57,455 nt of DNA from Ignavibacteriota bacterium (GCA_020437545.1 JAGQWH010000006.1:1-57455), one strand, 5' to 3'; positions 41,071 to 50,272 are shown, numbered from the stretch's first letter. The notes: generated by a model not told the origin, from the letters alone. Program-made: numbers and translations.

Positions 41071-42324
41071 ATGGAACAAAAAAAATTATACAGAATACTT
41101 GAAGATATAATAAAAGAAGCTCCGAAGATCGATACTGATGAAGAGCTTCTCGGTTACGTTCTCCAGCAGATAATTAATAATGAACAGATCCATATTTTCG
41201 GCGGAAGGATCTGGAAGCTTAGTGAAGACAAAAAAGCATATATTCTTATAAAACAAAGTGGAGATGTAGATATTATAAAAGATAAATACGAAGTGCAGGT
41301 TGACAGATATCCGATGTTTAAGAAAGTTGGACTTTACAGATCCGTCATTGCAGAAGAAACAGATGAATATCTGATAGAGAAAGGCATATACCAGTATTCT
41401 GCTTCGGGTGCAGGTTACAGATTCAAGATCAAGTCATCTGATGATAAAGAGCCATATTATTTGTATCAGTATTTAATTGCACTGAATGCAAAAAGTTTTG
41501 AAGGAGATCTTCTCAATGCGCTGAACATAATCAGCATGACATTGAATTCGATCATGAGAGCAAGATATGTCGAATCCAGCGCAAAGGAAAATATTGTAGA
41601 ACTTGAAAAGGCAAGGGAAATTCAGAAAGGCATTTTACCCGAGCATGAACTTAAATTCGGAAATTACGAAATGTTCGGATTGTCACTTCCTGATAAAATT
41701 GTGGGTGGTGATTTTTTTGATTATCTGGAAAGTGAAGATAAGGAAAGAGTCGGTGTGGCAATAGGTGATGCAGCATCAAAGGGTTTTTCAGCCGCTGCAC
41801 AATCACTATATGTTTCGGGAGCTTTGAGGATGGGCGCTGAATATCAGACAAAGATCACAGCAATGGTAAGCAAGATCAATAATCTTGTTTATGAGACCTT
41901 TCCTTATGAAAGATTTGTGACATTGTTTTATTGTGAACTCATATCTGATAAAAAAGGACTCTGTCAGTATGTGAATGCAGGTCAGAATCCCCCTTTGTTT
42001 TTTAAATCGGAAATAGACCGGATCGATTCGCTTTCATCTACAGGTCCTGTACTTGGACCGGCTCCGTATCAGAAATATTATTCCGACAGTATAAATTTCA
42101 GAAAAAATGATATTCTGCTTTTATATACAGACGGAATTGCAGAAGCGACAAATGAAAAATTTGAGTTCTTCGGAGAAGACAGGATAAAAGATTTTATCAG
42201 AAAAAACAAAGATCATAATACCAAAGATATTTGTTATAAGCTGATTCAGGAGGTGGAAAAATTCTCATCCCATGGAGTTTATTCCGATGACAGAACCATA
42301 GTCGTAATTAAACGGATCCTTTAA
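41071..42324 (+). CDS. SpoIIE/RsbU-type PP2C phosphatase
   Basis: The 417-residue protein has an N-terminal GAF-like domain (residues about 1-160) and a C-terminal PP2C domain starting Ala-Arg-Glu-Ile-Gln-Lys-Gly-Ile-Leu-Pro. Metal-binding residues appear in Ile-Val-Gly-Gly-Asp-Phe-Phe-Asp, Ile-Gly-Asp-Ala-Ala-Ser-Lys-Gly and Leu-Leu-Tyr-Thr-Asp-Gly-Ile-Ala-Glu, then Asp-Asp-Arg-Thr near the C-terminus. It dephosphorylates partner proteins of anti-sigma/anti-anti-sigma type. No such partner gene is next to it. Confidence 0.88.
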   Translation: MEQKKLYRILEDIIKEAPKIDTDEELLGYVLQQIINNEQIHIFGGRIWKLSEDKKAYILIKQSGDVDIIKDKYEVQVDRYPMFKKVGLYRSVIAEETDEYLIEKGIYQYSASGAGYRFKIKSSDDKEPYYLYQYLIALNAKSFEGDLLNALNIISMTLNSIMRARYVESSAKENIVELEKAREIQKGILPEHELKFGNYEMFGLSLPDKIVGGDFFDYLESEDKERVGVAIGDAASKGFSAAAQSLYVSGALRMGAEYQTKITAMVSKINNLVYETFPYERFVTLFYCELISDKKGLCQYVNAGQNPPLFFKSEIDRIDSLSSTGPVLGPAPYQKYYSDSINFRKNDILLLYTDGIAEATNEKFEFFGEDRIKDFIRKNKDHNTKDICYKLIQEVEKFSSHGVYSDDRTIVVIKRIL

Positions 42325-42369
42325 TTTTATTTTTGAAATAACTATTTCAATAATTACATTTTTTAGAAA

Positions 42370-43161
42370 ATGCTGAAAAGAATATTATCAAATCCAAGGT
42401 TTCTTATTGCTATTGTTATTGCAGCAGTAGCTCTGATCTCTTACTACAGTAAGACAGAAGTAAATCCAATAACCGGTGAAAAGCAGAGAGTCAGTCTTAC
42501 GCAGGAGCAGGAAGTAGCCCTCGGACTTCAGACAGCACCACAGATGATAAGACAAATGGGAGGCGAGTATAATGATCCGAAAGTTCAGGCAATGGTAGAA
42601 CGTGTAGGTATGAAAATAGTAAATGGTACCGAAGCAGGAAGATCAAAATATAAGTTTGATTTTCATGTGCTTGCTGATCCTAAAACCGTAAATGCATTTG
42701 CTTTGCCGGGCGGACAGATATTTATTACCATGGGACTGCTTAATATGCTGAAGACTGAAGACGAACTCGCCGGTGTACTTGGTCATGAAATCGGGCATGT
42801 GATAGGAAGACACTCGGCTGAGCATATGGCAAAGGAAGAGCTGACACAGGGACTTGTCTCGGCTGGTACAATAGCAACTATGGATCCAAATAGTCCAGGT
42901 ATGCAGAATGCGATCGCGCAATACATCGGTTCTGTAATAAACATGAAATACGGCAGAGAAGATGAACTCGAAGCTGATAGATTCGGGGTTAAATATTTAT
43001 TTGAAACAGGTTATGATCCTGAGGCTCAGATTGAAGTAATGAAAGTCCTTAAAAAGGCATCGGGCGGTCAGAATCCTCCCGAATTTCTAAGCACACATCC
43101 AAATCCCGATCACAGAATTGAAGCTATTGAGCAATACATCAGAGAATATGGAAAAAAATAA
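42370..43161 (+). CDS. M48-family membrane-anchored metalloprotease
   Basis: The 263-residue protein has an N-terminal membrane anchor or signal (Phe-Leu-Ile-Ala-Ile-Val-Ile-Ala-Ala-Val-Ala-Leu-Ile) and the zinc motif Leu-Gly-His-Glu-Ile-Gly-His near residue 139, with Glu-Asp-Glu-Leu-Glu-Ala-Asp as the third ligand near 202. Ser-Thr-His-Pro-Asn-Pro-Asp-His-Arg-Ile closes the domain. This is the LoiP/BepA-like M48C layout of envelope quality-control proteases. It has no TPR region. Upstream PP2C gene is 45 nt away. Confidence 0.88.
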   Translation: MLKRILSNPRFLIAIVIAAVALISYYSKTEVNPITGEKQRVSLTQEQEVALGLQTAPQMIRQMGGEYNDPKVQAMVERVGMKIVNGTEAGRSKYKFDFHVLADPKTVNAFALPGGQIFITMGLLNMLKTEDELAGVLGHEIGHVIGRHSAEHMAKEELTQGLVSAGTIATMDPNSPGMQNAIAQYIGSVINMKYGREDELEADRFGVKYLFETGYDPEAQIEVMKVLKKASGGQNPPEFLSTHPNPDHRIEAIEQYIREYGKK

Positions 43162-43236
43162 TTTCATTTTTAACTTAAAACCCTTATATTAAGCAAGTTT
43201 AAAAATTAATTTACCCGTTAATTTAAAATAAATTCT

Positions 43237-44154
43237 ATGAAAGATAAGTCACGGTTTTTATCGTCTGTCATTGTATCTCTTCTGGCAGGATTTATTTATT
43301 TAATAGCAGGCGAAAATTTGCCGGTAAACATTCAGAGTTCAGTAAGGGCAATCCTGAGCAGCAATGCTCCTGATTTGTATCTGACCACTGAATGTTTTCC
43401 GTTTTATGAAATTTCCAAAAAGTCTGCACCGAAAATCAGTAAAAACAATTCAAAGTTTTATATAAATGACAATGAGTCTGAGGATTTGCAATATTCCGGA
43501 TTAATTTCAGGAGATCAGGCTACATTCGTGCGACCACTTCCGGATAAAAACATTGATTTTGCTTCAGAGCTTAATAAACTGATCAATGTTGGTAAAGAAG
43601 ATTGTGATCGAACAGATATTGATAAGATCGTCAGTTCCGAAGGCAATAATATTCTGAGCTGCAATGAATTTCAGATTGCAGATGCAGAAAGGAATTTTAA
43701 AAGGGAAGAAAGAATTAACAAACACAGTATTGAAAGTATCCTTGAGTATGATGAAGGAAACGGGTTTAAATTGAATTACATTTCAGGAAACTCATCAGAA
43801 AAATCAGAAAATTGTGAGATAGAAATTTTAAATTCACATTTTGACGAATCAATCACGGACATTCAGATTTTGGTTTCTGAAAATTGCAATAAAAATATAA
43901 GCAGGAATAGGAACTCGAATATAAATTTTAATATTTACCGGAATAGTAACGTAAATCAGGATTGCAAAAATAATAAAATTTCAAAAGTAAATAAGATCCT
44001 GATTAAAATTCCTGAAGTTAATGTAATCACCCATTCAGATGAATATAATGAAGAACAGGTTGAATGCGAGAGTTTCAATGATGAAGCATATGAAGATTAT
44101 GATAACAGTTCAGAAGATACAGATTATAATTCCTTAGATACAGATCCAATGTAA
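43237..44154 (+). CDS. Secreted or anchored acidic, Asn-rich hypothetical protein
   Basis: The 305-residue protein has an N-terminal hydrophobic segment (Val-Ile-Val-Ser-Leu-Leu-Ala-Gly-Phe-Ile-Tyr-Leu-Ile-Ala) and a long region rich in Asn, Ser, Asp and Glu, ending in an Asp/Glu/Ser tail (Asp-Asn-Ser-Ser-Glu-Asp-Thr-Asp). It looks like a disordered extracytoplasmic protein. No family is recognised. The next gene (46 nt downstream) encodes a secreted HMA-like protein, so the two may act together. Confidence 0.6.
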   Translation: MKDKSRFLSSVIVSLLAGFIYLIAGENLPVNIQSSVRAILSSNAPDLYLTTECFPFYEISKKSAPKISKNNSKFYINDNESEDLQYSGLISGDQATFVRPLPDKNIDFASELNKLINVGKEDCDRTDIDKIVSSEGNNILSCNEFQIADAERNFKREERINKHSIESILEYDEGNGFKLNYISGNSSEKSENCEIEILNSHFDESITDIQILVSENCNKNISRNRNSNINFNIYRNSNVNQDCKNNKISKVNKILIKIPEVNVITHSDEYNEEQVECESFNDEAYEDYDNSSEDTDYNSLDTDPM

Positions 44155-44200
44155 TAATACACATAAATTAAAAATCATTTAATAATTAAACTCAAAAACT

Positions 44201-44662
44201 ATGAAGAAAAAACTCTTAATCAGCTTTTCTATGGTTGCAATGCTTGTGTTAGCATTTCTTTTTTACACAAACAACAATAGTGTAATTGCGGATGACAAAG
44301 ACGGTAAAGATTGTTCATCCAAATGCACTCAGAAATCAAGTTCTACTGATAACACAATGAGTGGAGCAAACTCCTCCGAAACAACTGAAGGATTTGCAAC
44401 ATATGAATTTGTTACTGATCAGATCTCCTGCGACGGATGCAAACCAGGTATGTCAGAAAGCCTTATGGGAATCTCAGGTGTAAAAGAGATTTCTTATGGT
44501 GAAACTTGTCAGGTTTCAAAAATGACATCCGTAAAGGTCATTTATTCAGCTGAAGAAACAACTCCTGAAATTATTTCTGCTTCAGTTAAAGAAAAAGGAC
44601 TTCAGGGAAAATGCGGAGACGGTTCAAAATGCGACTCTAAGAAAAACACTAAGAAGTCTTAA
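44201..44662 (+). CDS. Secreted or anchored HMA-like metal-binding protein
   Basis: The 153-residue protein has a signal or anchor (Leu-Leu-Ile-Ser-Phe-Ser-Met-Val-Ala-Met-Leu-Val-Leu-Ala). It then has Cys-Ser-Ser-Lys-Cys and a heavy-metal-associated domain with Gln-Ile-Ser-Cys-Asp-Gly-Cys-Lys-Pro-Gly-Met near residue 76. A Cys-rich Lys/Ser tail (Lys-Cys-Gly-Asp-Gly-Ser-Lys-Cys) ends it. It probably binds a soft metal such as Cu, Hg or Zn at the envelope. It is followed by a strong two-way terminator. Confidence 0.75.
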   Translation: MKKKLLISFSMVAMLVLAFLFYTNNNSVIADDKDGKDCSSKCTQKSSSTDNTMSGANSSETTEGFATYEFVTDQISCDGCKPGMSESLMGISGVKEISYGETCQVSKMTSVKVIYSAEETTPEIISASVKEKGLQGKCGDGSKCDSKKNTKKS

Positions 44663-44689
44663 GTAGTAAAAGATACTTTTTCCAGAAAT

Positions 44690-44723
44690 AAAAAACCCGG
44701 ACTTGAAAAAGCCCGGGTTTTTT
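44690..44723. terminator. Two-way terminator between the HMA protein gene and dnaB
   Basis: AAAACCCGG and CCGGGTTTT arms, a 12-nt loop, with T-runs on both strands. Confidence 0.85.
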
Positions 44724-44747
44724 ATTTTTAGTTTTAAATCCCAAATT

Positions 44748-46202
44748 CTAAAATGGACTGTCATTATGACTTTCTCTGGGTATCTCTATGACAGGGTGCC
44801 TGATCTTGTTTTCAAATTTAGCATATTCATTTAAGAATACCAGTTCGAAATCACCAACCGGACCGTTTCTCTGCTTGCCAATAATGATCTCCGCCTTACG
44901 TTTTAACTCTTCATATTCAGGATCATCCGGATTAGCTTTCATTCCCATGATGGGGCGATGTACAAATATTACAACGTCAGCATCCTGCTCAATTGCTCCG
45001 GATTCTCTGAGATCTGCCAGCTGCGGTCGCTTTTCTTTTCCGCCTCTCTGCTCTACGGATCTGTTTAGCTGAGCGCATGCTATAACGGGAATATCAAGTT
45101 CCTTTGCCAGCGCTTTAAGTCCTCTTGATACATATGCAACTTCAAGATCCCTTCTTTCGGAATTTTCAGGTCCTCTTACAAGCTGAAGATAATCAATTAT
45201 AATAAGATCTATACCATAATCCATTTTCATCCTTCTGGCTTTGGCTCTTATCTCAAGAATTGACAACTCACTTGAGTCATCTATATACAAATTTGTTTTC
45301 AGATTATGATAAGTTTGCAGAACTCTGTTCCATTCTTCTATTCTTGATTTACCTGTTTTTAATTTTTTTCCGTCGACCCGCGCTTCACCTGCAAGAAGTC
45401 TCAGCAATAATTCTCTGAATGACATTTCGAGACTGAATATTGCTACCGATTTCCCGTGATCAACTGCGGCGTTTCTTGCTATGTTCATGGAAAACGCGGT
45501 TTTTCCGCTTGAAGGTCTTCCGGCTATTACTACTAATTCGGATTTCTGCAGTCCTGCTGTCATATCATCAAGTTCCGTAAATCCTGTCGGCACACCTATT
45601 ATTGAATTCTTATTATTTCTCTGATCTGCCATGGTATCTATCAAAGACTGAAGTTCATCTTTAACAGAAAGAATTTTTTTCTTGGAAAGTGATTCTGAAA
45701 CATCAAGGATCTTCTGTTCGGCATCGTCAAGAATAGAAAAAGTATTTGATGTCGGATCAAAGCATTTATCTGCAATCTTGGAAGAAATGCTTATAAGATT
45801 CCGTAGAATGAATTTCTCAAAAACTATTCTGGTATAAAACTCTACGTTTGCAGAAGTCGAGATTGAAGTTGTAAGCTCAATAATATATTCTATACCGCCG
45901 ATCTCTTCAAGCTTCCCCAGCCTTTTCAATTCTTCCTTTAAAGTATTCGGATCTATTGGCTCTTTTTTTCCGTCAAGGTTTATCATTGCCTGAAAAATCG
46001 TACCATGAACTTTTCTGTAAAAATGCTTTGGATCCAGTAACTGAAGAATGTCATTCATTACTTCATTATCTATAAGTACAGATCCTAAAATTTTTGGTTC
46101 AAGCTCAAGCGCATTCGGAGGCATCCTGCCGTTTTCTGAAAACATCATTGTTTCATCTACAGCATCCTCAGCTTTTATTTTATTATATTTTTTTTTCGCC
46201 AT
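44748..46202 (-). CDS. dnaB: Replicative DNA helicase DnaB
   Basis: The 484-residue protein has the N-terminal DnaB domain (Asn-Ala-Leu-Glu-Leu-Glu-Pro-Lys-Ile-Leu-Gly-Ser-Val) and the RecA-like C-terminal domain with Walker A Gly-Arg-Pro-Ser-Ser-Gly-Lys-Thr near residue 230 and Walker B Leu-Ile-Ile-Ile-Asp-Tyr-Leu-Gln-Leu near 335. Ala-Gln-Leu-Asn-Arg-Ser-Val-Glu and Asp-Leu-Arg-Glu-Ser-Gly-Ala-Ile-Glu-Gln-Asp-Ala-Asp are the conserved sensor loops. No intein. It drives the replication fork. Confidence 0.97.
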   Translation of the reverse strand: MAKKKYNKIKAEDAVDETMMFSENGRMPPNALELEPKILGSVLIDNEVMNDILQLLDPKHFYRKVHGTIFQAMINLDGKKEPIDPNTLKEELKRLGKLEEIGGIEYIIELTTSISTSANVEFYTRIVFEKFILRNLISISSKIADKCFDPTSNTFSILDDAEQKILDVSESLSKKKILSVKDELQSLIDTMADQRNNKNSIIGVPTGFTELDDMTAGLQKSELVVIAGRPSSGKTAFSMNIARNAAVDHGKSVAIFSLEMSFRELLLRLLAGEARVDGKKLKTGKSRIEEWNRVLQTYHNLKTNLYIDDSSELSILEIRAKARRMKMDYGIDLIIIDYLQLVRGPENSERRDLEVAYVSRGLKALAKELDIPVIACAQLNRSVEQRGGKEKRPQLADLRESGAIEQDADVVIFVHRPIMGMKANPDDPEYEELKRKAEIIIGKQRNGPVGDFELVFLNEYAKFENKIRHPVIEIPRESHNDSPF

Positions 46203-46299
46203 TTAAAAACTCTATTAAAAAAATTTCATTATAAAAATTATCTGTGAATTTACTAACCCGTAATCAATGCTCATAATCAAAACTGATAACTGTCATCTG

Positions 46300-46362
46300 T
46301 CAACTTTCAACTTTCAACTTTCAACTTTTAACTTTTAACTTTTAACTTTTAACTTTTAACTA
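46300..46362. repeat. Heptamer array (AACTTTT/AACTTTC)
   Basis: Eight to nine units between dnaB and the glycosylase. The complement is AAAGTTA/AAAGTTG. The first TTA of the array is the complement of the TAA stop of the glycosylase gene; its last residues Val-Lys-Ser are repeat-coded. Confidence 0.9.
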
Positions 46363-47194
46363 ACATATCGTACTCTTTCCTGAATAGCTGCACATCTTCC
46401 CATGTTGGTCTTTTCCAGTTTGGATTTCTGAGTAAGGCAGCCGGATGATATGTGACCATCATTTTTATTCCGTTATATAAATGAAACTTTCCTCTGAGCT
46501 TTCCCAGTGGTTCCTTTGACCTCAGTAAAGTCTGAGCAGCAAATGCGCCCACAGCAAGTATCAATTTTGGTTTGATCATTTCAAGTTGCCTGAATAGAAA
46601 TGGTTCGCAGTTTACGATCTCCTGTGGCTCCGGATTCCTGTTTTCAGGTGGTCTGCATTTAAGAATGTTGCATATATATACTTCTTCACGTGTAAAATTT
46701 ATTGCCTTCAGAATATCTGTAAGGAGCTTTCCCGCTCTGCCTACAAACGGTTTACCCTGAGCATCCTCATCTGCTCCGGGTGCCTCACCTACGATCACTA
46801 CATCAGCATCAGGATTTCCCATCCCGAAGACTATCTGTTTTCTGCTCCCTGCAAGAAGTCTGCATTTATTACAATTCTTTATGGTATTTTCAAACTCTTC
46901 AAGTGAAGCAGTGCTTTTCCAGTCTTCAATGTCTGTTTCCGGTTGTGATACTACTTCCTGTTGCTTTATAATATTAACTTCCTGAATTTTATAATTTTCT
47001 GATCCGGGTTTTATTTTTTCGTTTTTTAGATCTTCTGAAATTATATCTTTTTCTTTAAGACTGACGTCATTAAATGAAAAAACAGGATCTTCAGCCGGAG
47101 CTTTTAACTCATCTGCAAATACCTGATAATTATTGTATTCTTTATAATACTTCAGATAATTTATTGTATCATTAATTAATTTTTTCCTGCTCAT
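46349..47194 (-). CDS. Type-4 (thermostable-type) uracil-DNA glycosylase with N-terminal extension
   Basis: The 281-residue protein has an extra 110-residue N-terminal linker. The catalytic domain has Cys-Asn-Lys-Cys-Arg-Leu (first iron-sulfur Cys pair), Gly-Glu-Ala-Pro-Gly-Ala-Asp-Glu-Asp near residue 150 (water-activating loop) and Tyr-His-Pro-Ala-Ala-Leu-Leu-Arg-Asn-Pro near 258. The family has four Cys ligands for a [4Fe-4S] cluster; two further Cys lie at Asn-Ile-Leu-Lys-Cys-Arg-Pro-Pro and Asn-Cys-Glu-Pro. It removes uracil from DNA. Overlaps coaBC by 4 nt. The stop lies in a heptamer array. Confidence 0.88.
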   Translation of the reverse strand: MSRKKLINDTINYLKYYKEYNNYQVFADELKAPAEDPVFSFNDVSLKEKDIISEDLKNEKIKPGSENYKIQEVNIIKQQEVVSQPETDIEDWKSTASLEEFENTIKNCNKCRLLAGSRKQIVFGMGNPDADVVIVGEAPGADEDAQGKPFVGRAGKLLTDILKAINFTREEVYICNILKCRPPENRNPEPQEIVNCEPFLFRQLEMIKPKLILAVGAFAAQTLLRSKEPLGKLRGKFHLYNGIKMMVTYHPAALLRNPNWKRPTWEDVQLFRKEYDMLVKS

Positions 47195-48405
47195 TTCATT
47201 TTAATGTATTTATCAAGTATGGCATTCCCGACATCATACTTTGTCATTATCGGGAGTTCCTCAATATTTTTTTTGTCTATTAATGTTACAACATTTGTAT
47301 CCGTCCCGAATCCCGCTCCGGGAGTGTTAGGATTGTTGAGAACTATCAGATCCAGATTTTTTTTCTTTAATTTTGCTTTTGCGTTCTCTATCCCGTTGTC
47401 GGTTTCAAGTGCAAATCCTATAAGTTTGAATCCCTGTTTGATTCTGCCAATGTTCTCAAGTATATCAACCGTCTTTTTGAATTCAAAAACAAATTTATCC
47501 TGATCTTCTTTTTTTATTTTCGACTTCACAGTATTGACAGGTTTAAAATCTTCAACTGCAGCTGTCATTATTACAAGATCTTTTTTATTAATGTTACTTT
47601 TAACTTTTCTCAGCATTTCATCGGCAGTATTTACATTTATTCTTTTTACTTTGTCTATATTCTCAAGCGAAACAGGACCGGTTATCAGAGTCACATCTGC
47701 TCCCCTGTCGCGCGCTGCCCTTGCCAGTTCAAATCCCATCCTTCCGGTAGATGAATTCGTAATAAATCTCACCCCATCCAGAAATTCTATGGTAGGTCCT
47801 GCTGTAATAAGTACTTTTCTGCCCTTAAGATCACTTTTGTATTTAAAAAAATCTTTAATGTAATCAGTGATTTTTTCCGGCTCTGCCATTCTTCCTTCTC
47901 CGTAAATGCCGCTTGCCAGTTCTCCGAATTCCGGATCAATAATTTTATAACCGTATTCTTTCAGTTTTTCAATGTTGTTTCTGGTCGAAGGATTCTTATA
48001 CATATCATCATCCATAGTAGGAGCGAGTAAAAGCGGACATTTTGCGGCAAGCACACTGCTTAATAAAAAATTATCACATATACCGCATGCAATTTTAGCT
48101 ATTGTATTTGCAGTTGCCGGAGCTATCACAAATACATCTGCCCAGATCCCGAGATTTACATGCCAGGTTTTAGTTTCAACTTTTTCTGCCTTGCTGAGAT
48201 CCGGATTAGCAGGAAACATATTTATTATTACTTCATTTTTTGAAAGTGCCGACAGAGTTACAGGGGAGACGAAATTCACCGCAGAAGGTGTCATTATTAT
48301 CCTGACTTCCGCGCCTTCTTTAACAAGCATCCTAACAAGATAACAGATCTTATAGGCTGCTATTCCGCCGGATATTCCGAGCAGTATTTTTTTACCTTTA
48401 AGCAT
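47191..48405 (-). CDS. coaBC: Bifunctional phosphopantothenoylcysteine decarboxylase/synthase
   Basis: Start set at the ATG at 48405 (Leu-Lys-Gly-Lys-Lys-Ile-Leu-Leu-Gly-Ile-Ser-Gly-Gly-Ile); the TTG at 48414 adds three residues. The 404-residue protein has the flavin-binding CoaC domain (Gly-Gly-Ile-Ala-Ala-Tyr-Lys, then Pro-Ala-Thr-Ala-Asn-Thr-Ile-Ala-Lys-Ile-Ala and Ala-Pro-Thr-Met) and the CoaB domain (Ala-Gly-Pro-Thr-Ile-Glu, Asp-Gly-Val-Arg-Phe-Ile-Thr-Asn-Ser-Ser-Ser-Gly, then Met-Thr-Ala-Ala-Val). It makes 4'-phosphopantetheine for coenzyme A. It follows rpoZ behind a hairpin and T-run. Confidence 0.95.
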   Translation of the reverse strand: MLKGKKILLGISGGIAAYKICYLVRMLVKEGAEVRIIMTPSAVNFVSPVTLSALSKNEVIINMFPANPDLSKAEKVETKTWHVNLGIWADVFVIAPATANTIAKIACGICDNFLLSSVLAAKCPLLLAPTMDDDMYKNPSTRNNIEKLKEYGYKIIDPEFGELASGIYGEGRMAEPEKITDYIKDFFKYKSDLKGRKVLITAGPTIEFLDGVRFITNSSTGRMGFELARAARDRGADVTLITGPVSLENIDKVKRINVNTADEMLRKVKSNINKKDLVIMTAAVEDFKPVNTVKSKIKKEDQDKFVFEFKKTVDILENIGRIKQGFKLIGFALETDNGIENAKAKLKKKNLDLIVLNNPNTPGAGFGTDTNVVTLIDKKNIEELPIMTKYDVGNAILDKYIKMK

Positions 48406-48420
48406 TTTCTCCAATATTAA

Positions 48421-48452
48421 AAAAAAATATCCCTGTATTAAAGGGATATTTT
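48421..48452 (-). terminator. Hairpin and T-run between rpoZ and coaBC
   Basis: AATATCCCT/AGGGATATT stem and loop read on the minus strand, followed by T8. It ends about 16 nt before the coaBC ATG. It would stop part of the gmk-rpoZ transcripts before coaBC, or coaBC has its own promoter. Confidence 0.7.
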
Positions 48453-48477
48453 AAAACTAAATTACAAAAAAAATGAA

Positions 48478-48783
48478 TTATTTTACTTCTTCTTCATTTT
48501 CATTTTTAAATCTGAAATTGACTTTATCTTCCATTAGATTATCGATTGCCTCAATAGTAGGTTTTTGTCTTTTTTCAAATTCTAGCGAGATGTTTAATTT
48601 ATCCTGATTCATTATCGAATCATCCTCAGTTTCTTTGGCAATAATAGGCTCAAGTCTTTGATTTAATTCCAGCTTAATTGCATCATTTATCTGTCTGGCC
48701 TTTTTTGAAGCTACTACGATTGACTCATAAAGATTTGCTGTTTTAGATTCAAACTTATCCAGATCTAATGTTTCTATTGACAT
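48478..48783 (-). CDS. rpoZ: RNA polymerase omega subunit
   Basis: The 101-residue protein has the omega signature Asn-Leu-Tyr-Glu-Ser-Ile-Val-Val-Ala-Ser-Lys-Lys-Ala-Arg-Gln-Ile-Asn near residue 17-33. The gene order gmk, rpoZ, coaBC is widely conserved. Longer than the usual 75-90 residues, with an acidic tail. It is 15 nt after gmk. Confidence 0.9.
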   Translation of the reverse strand: MSIETLDLDKFESKTANLYESIVVASKKARQINDAIKLELNQRLEPIIAKETEDDSIMNQDKLNISLEFEKRQKPTIEAIDNLMEDKVNFRFKNENEEEVK

Positions 48784-48798
48784 GATTTATTTTTTAAA

Positions 48799-49353
48799 TT
48801 ATTTAATATTAGTTTTAAAAATTTCTTCTACTTCTGATACTGCTTTTTCAAGATTATCATTTACTACAATATAGTCAAAATCATCTTTTTTTCCGATTTC
48901 TAAATCTACCCTTTTTATTCTTTCATTTATCTGATCAATGCTTTCTGTTCCCCTTTTCTTAAGTCTATCTTTGAGAGTATCCATATCAGGAGGCATTATA
49001 AATACCAGTATTGCTTTCTTTCCATAGATCTTTTTAATGTTCAAAGCACCGTTCACATCAATATCAAAGATCACATTCCTTTCATTTTCAAGATTCTGAT
49101 TTACAAACGATTTTAATGTACCGTAATAATCACCGTTAAAAAGGATCTCATATTCTACAAGCTCACCTTTATCAATCATCTTTTTAAATTCTTCCTTTGT
49201 GAAATAAAAATAATCCTTACCCTCCGATTCGTTTTCTCTTTTCTTTCTTGTTGTAGCGGAAACAGAAAAGACAAGTCCGGGAAATTTCTTCAATATTTCT
49301 TTAACGATAGTGGTTTTTCCCGCACCTGAAGGTGCAGCTATTACATATAACAT
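48799..49353 (-). CDS. gmk: Guanylate kinase
   Basis: The 184-residue protein has the P-loop Ala-Pro-Ser-Gly-Ala-Gly-Lys-Thr near residue 8 and the GMP-binding Ser-Ala-Thr-Thr-Arg near residue 33, followed by Gly-Lys-Asp-Tyr-Phe-Tyr-Phe and Glu-Tyr. It phosphorylates GMP to GDP. Follows yicC by 25 nt on the same strand and is upstream of rpoZ. Confidence 0.96.
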   Translation of the reverse strand: MLYVIAAPSGAGKTTIVKEILKKFPGLVFSVSATTRKKRENESEGKDYFYFTKEEFKKMIDKGELVEYEILFNGDYYGTLKSFVNQNLENERNVIFDIDVNGALNIKKIYGKKAILVFIMPPDMDTLKDRLKKRGTESIDQINERIKRVDLEIGKKDDFDYIVVNDNLEKAVSEVEEIFKTNIK

Positions 49354-49378
49354 ATCTTTAATGATCTGATTATTTCTT

Positions 49379-50260
49379 TTACTCTACATTTTGAAGCTGC
49401 TCTCTGATCTTTTCAAGTTCTTCTTTGAGCCTTGCCGACTTTTGAGATATTTCCGCATCAGTGGATTTTGAAGCTATTGTATTTACTTCCCTGTTTAATT
49501 CCTGAATGAGAAAATTCAATCTCCTACCTGCAAGCTCCTTTGACTTAGAATATTCGGTAAAATATTTTGTGTGGGATCTTAATCTGATTACCTCTTCAGT
49601 AATGTCAATTTTATCTGCAAGCAGTACTACCTCAAGCTCAAGCCTGTTCTCATCAATTATTCTTTTATCTGAGACGAGAGTTTCAACTTTTTTCCGGAGT
49701 CTATCTTTTTCTGCTTTTATTCTGTCTTTTGACATTTTTGTTATTACTGCAGATTCTTTTTCAATGAATTTAATTCTTTCAAGAATATCCTTTTTAAGAC
49801 TTTCGCCTTCCTTGACCTTCATTTTATTTACATCATCAAGAGCTTTATTCAAAAGATCACATATAAAATTAAATTCTTCTTCATCGATCTCATTTGTTAC
49901 ACCCGAGGTAAACAGATCACTGAAAGTCAGGATGTGTTCTATTTTTATTTCTTCATCCGTTCCTATGATCTTTTTTATTTTTTTGATAAGCCCGAAATAT
50001 TCATTTATAATATTTTCATCAGCATCAAGATTGACAAGCGTTTCATTTTCAGCATCTACATTCATAAAGATATTCACTTTTCCTCTCGAAATTTTCTTCC
50101 TCACTATTTCTTTAAGTTCAAAGTCTTTTGAAGACAGATATTTAGGATATTTAAAAGAAATTTCGGAAAATCTGTTATTTACTGAGCGGATCTCTATGGA
50201 ATACTTTCTGTCCCGGAATACTCCTTCTGCATTCCCAAAACCTGTCATACTGATTATCAA
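49379..50260 (-). CDS. YicC/YloC-family endoribonuclease
   Basis: The 293-residue protein begins Ile-Ser-Met-Thr-Gly-Phe-Gly, the family's N-terminal motif, and has Val-Arg-Ser-Val-Asn-Asn-Arg-Phe near residue 26. It is helical and charged, with a C-terminal coiled coil and Arg-Leu-Asn-Phe-Leu-Ile-Gln-Glu-Leu-Asn-Arg-Glu. The family cuts RNA and is involved in growth under stress. The gene order LOG-yicC-gmk-rpoZ-coaBC is an ordinary housekeeping run. Confidence 0.9.
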   Translation of the reverse strand: MIISMTGFGNAEGVFRDRKYSIEIRSVNNRFSEISFKYPKYLSSKDFELKEIVRKKISRGKVNIFMNVDAENETLVNLDADENIINEYFGLIKKIKKIIGTDEEIKIEHILTFSDLFTSGVTNEIDEEEFNFICDLLNKALDDVNKMKVKEGESLKKDILERIKFIEKESAVITKMSKDRIKAEKDRLRKKVETLVSDKRIIDENRLELEVVLLADKIDITEEVIRLRSHTKYFTEYSKSKELAGRRLNFLIQELNREVNTIASKSTDAEISQKSARLKEELEKIREQLQNVE

Positions 50261-50272
50261 TTTTTTCCCTTT

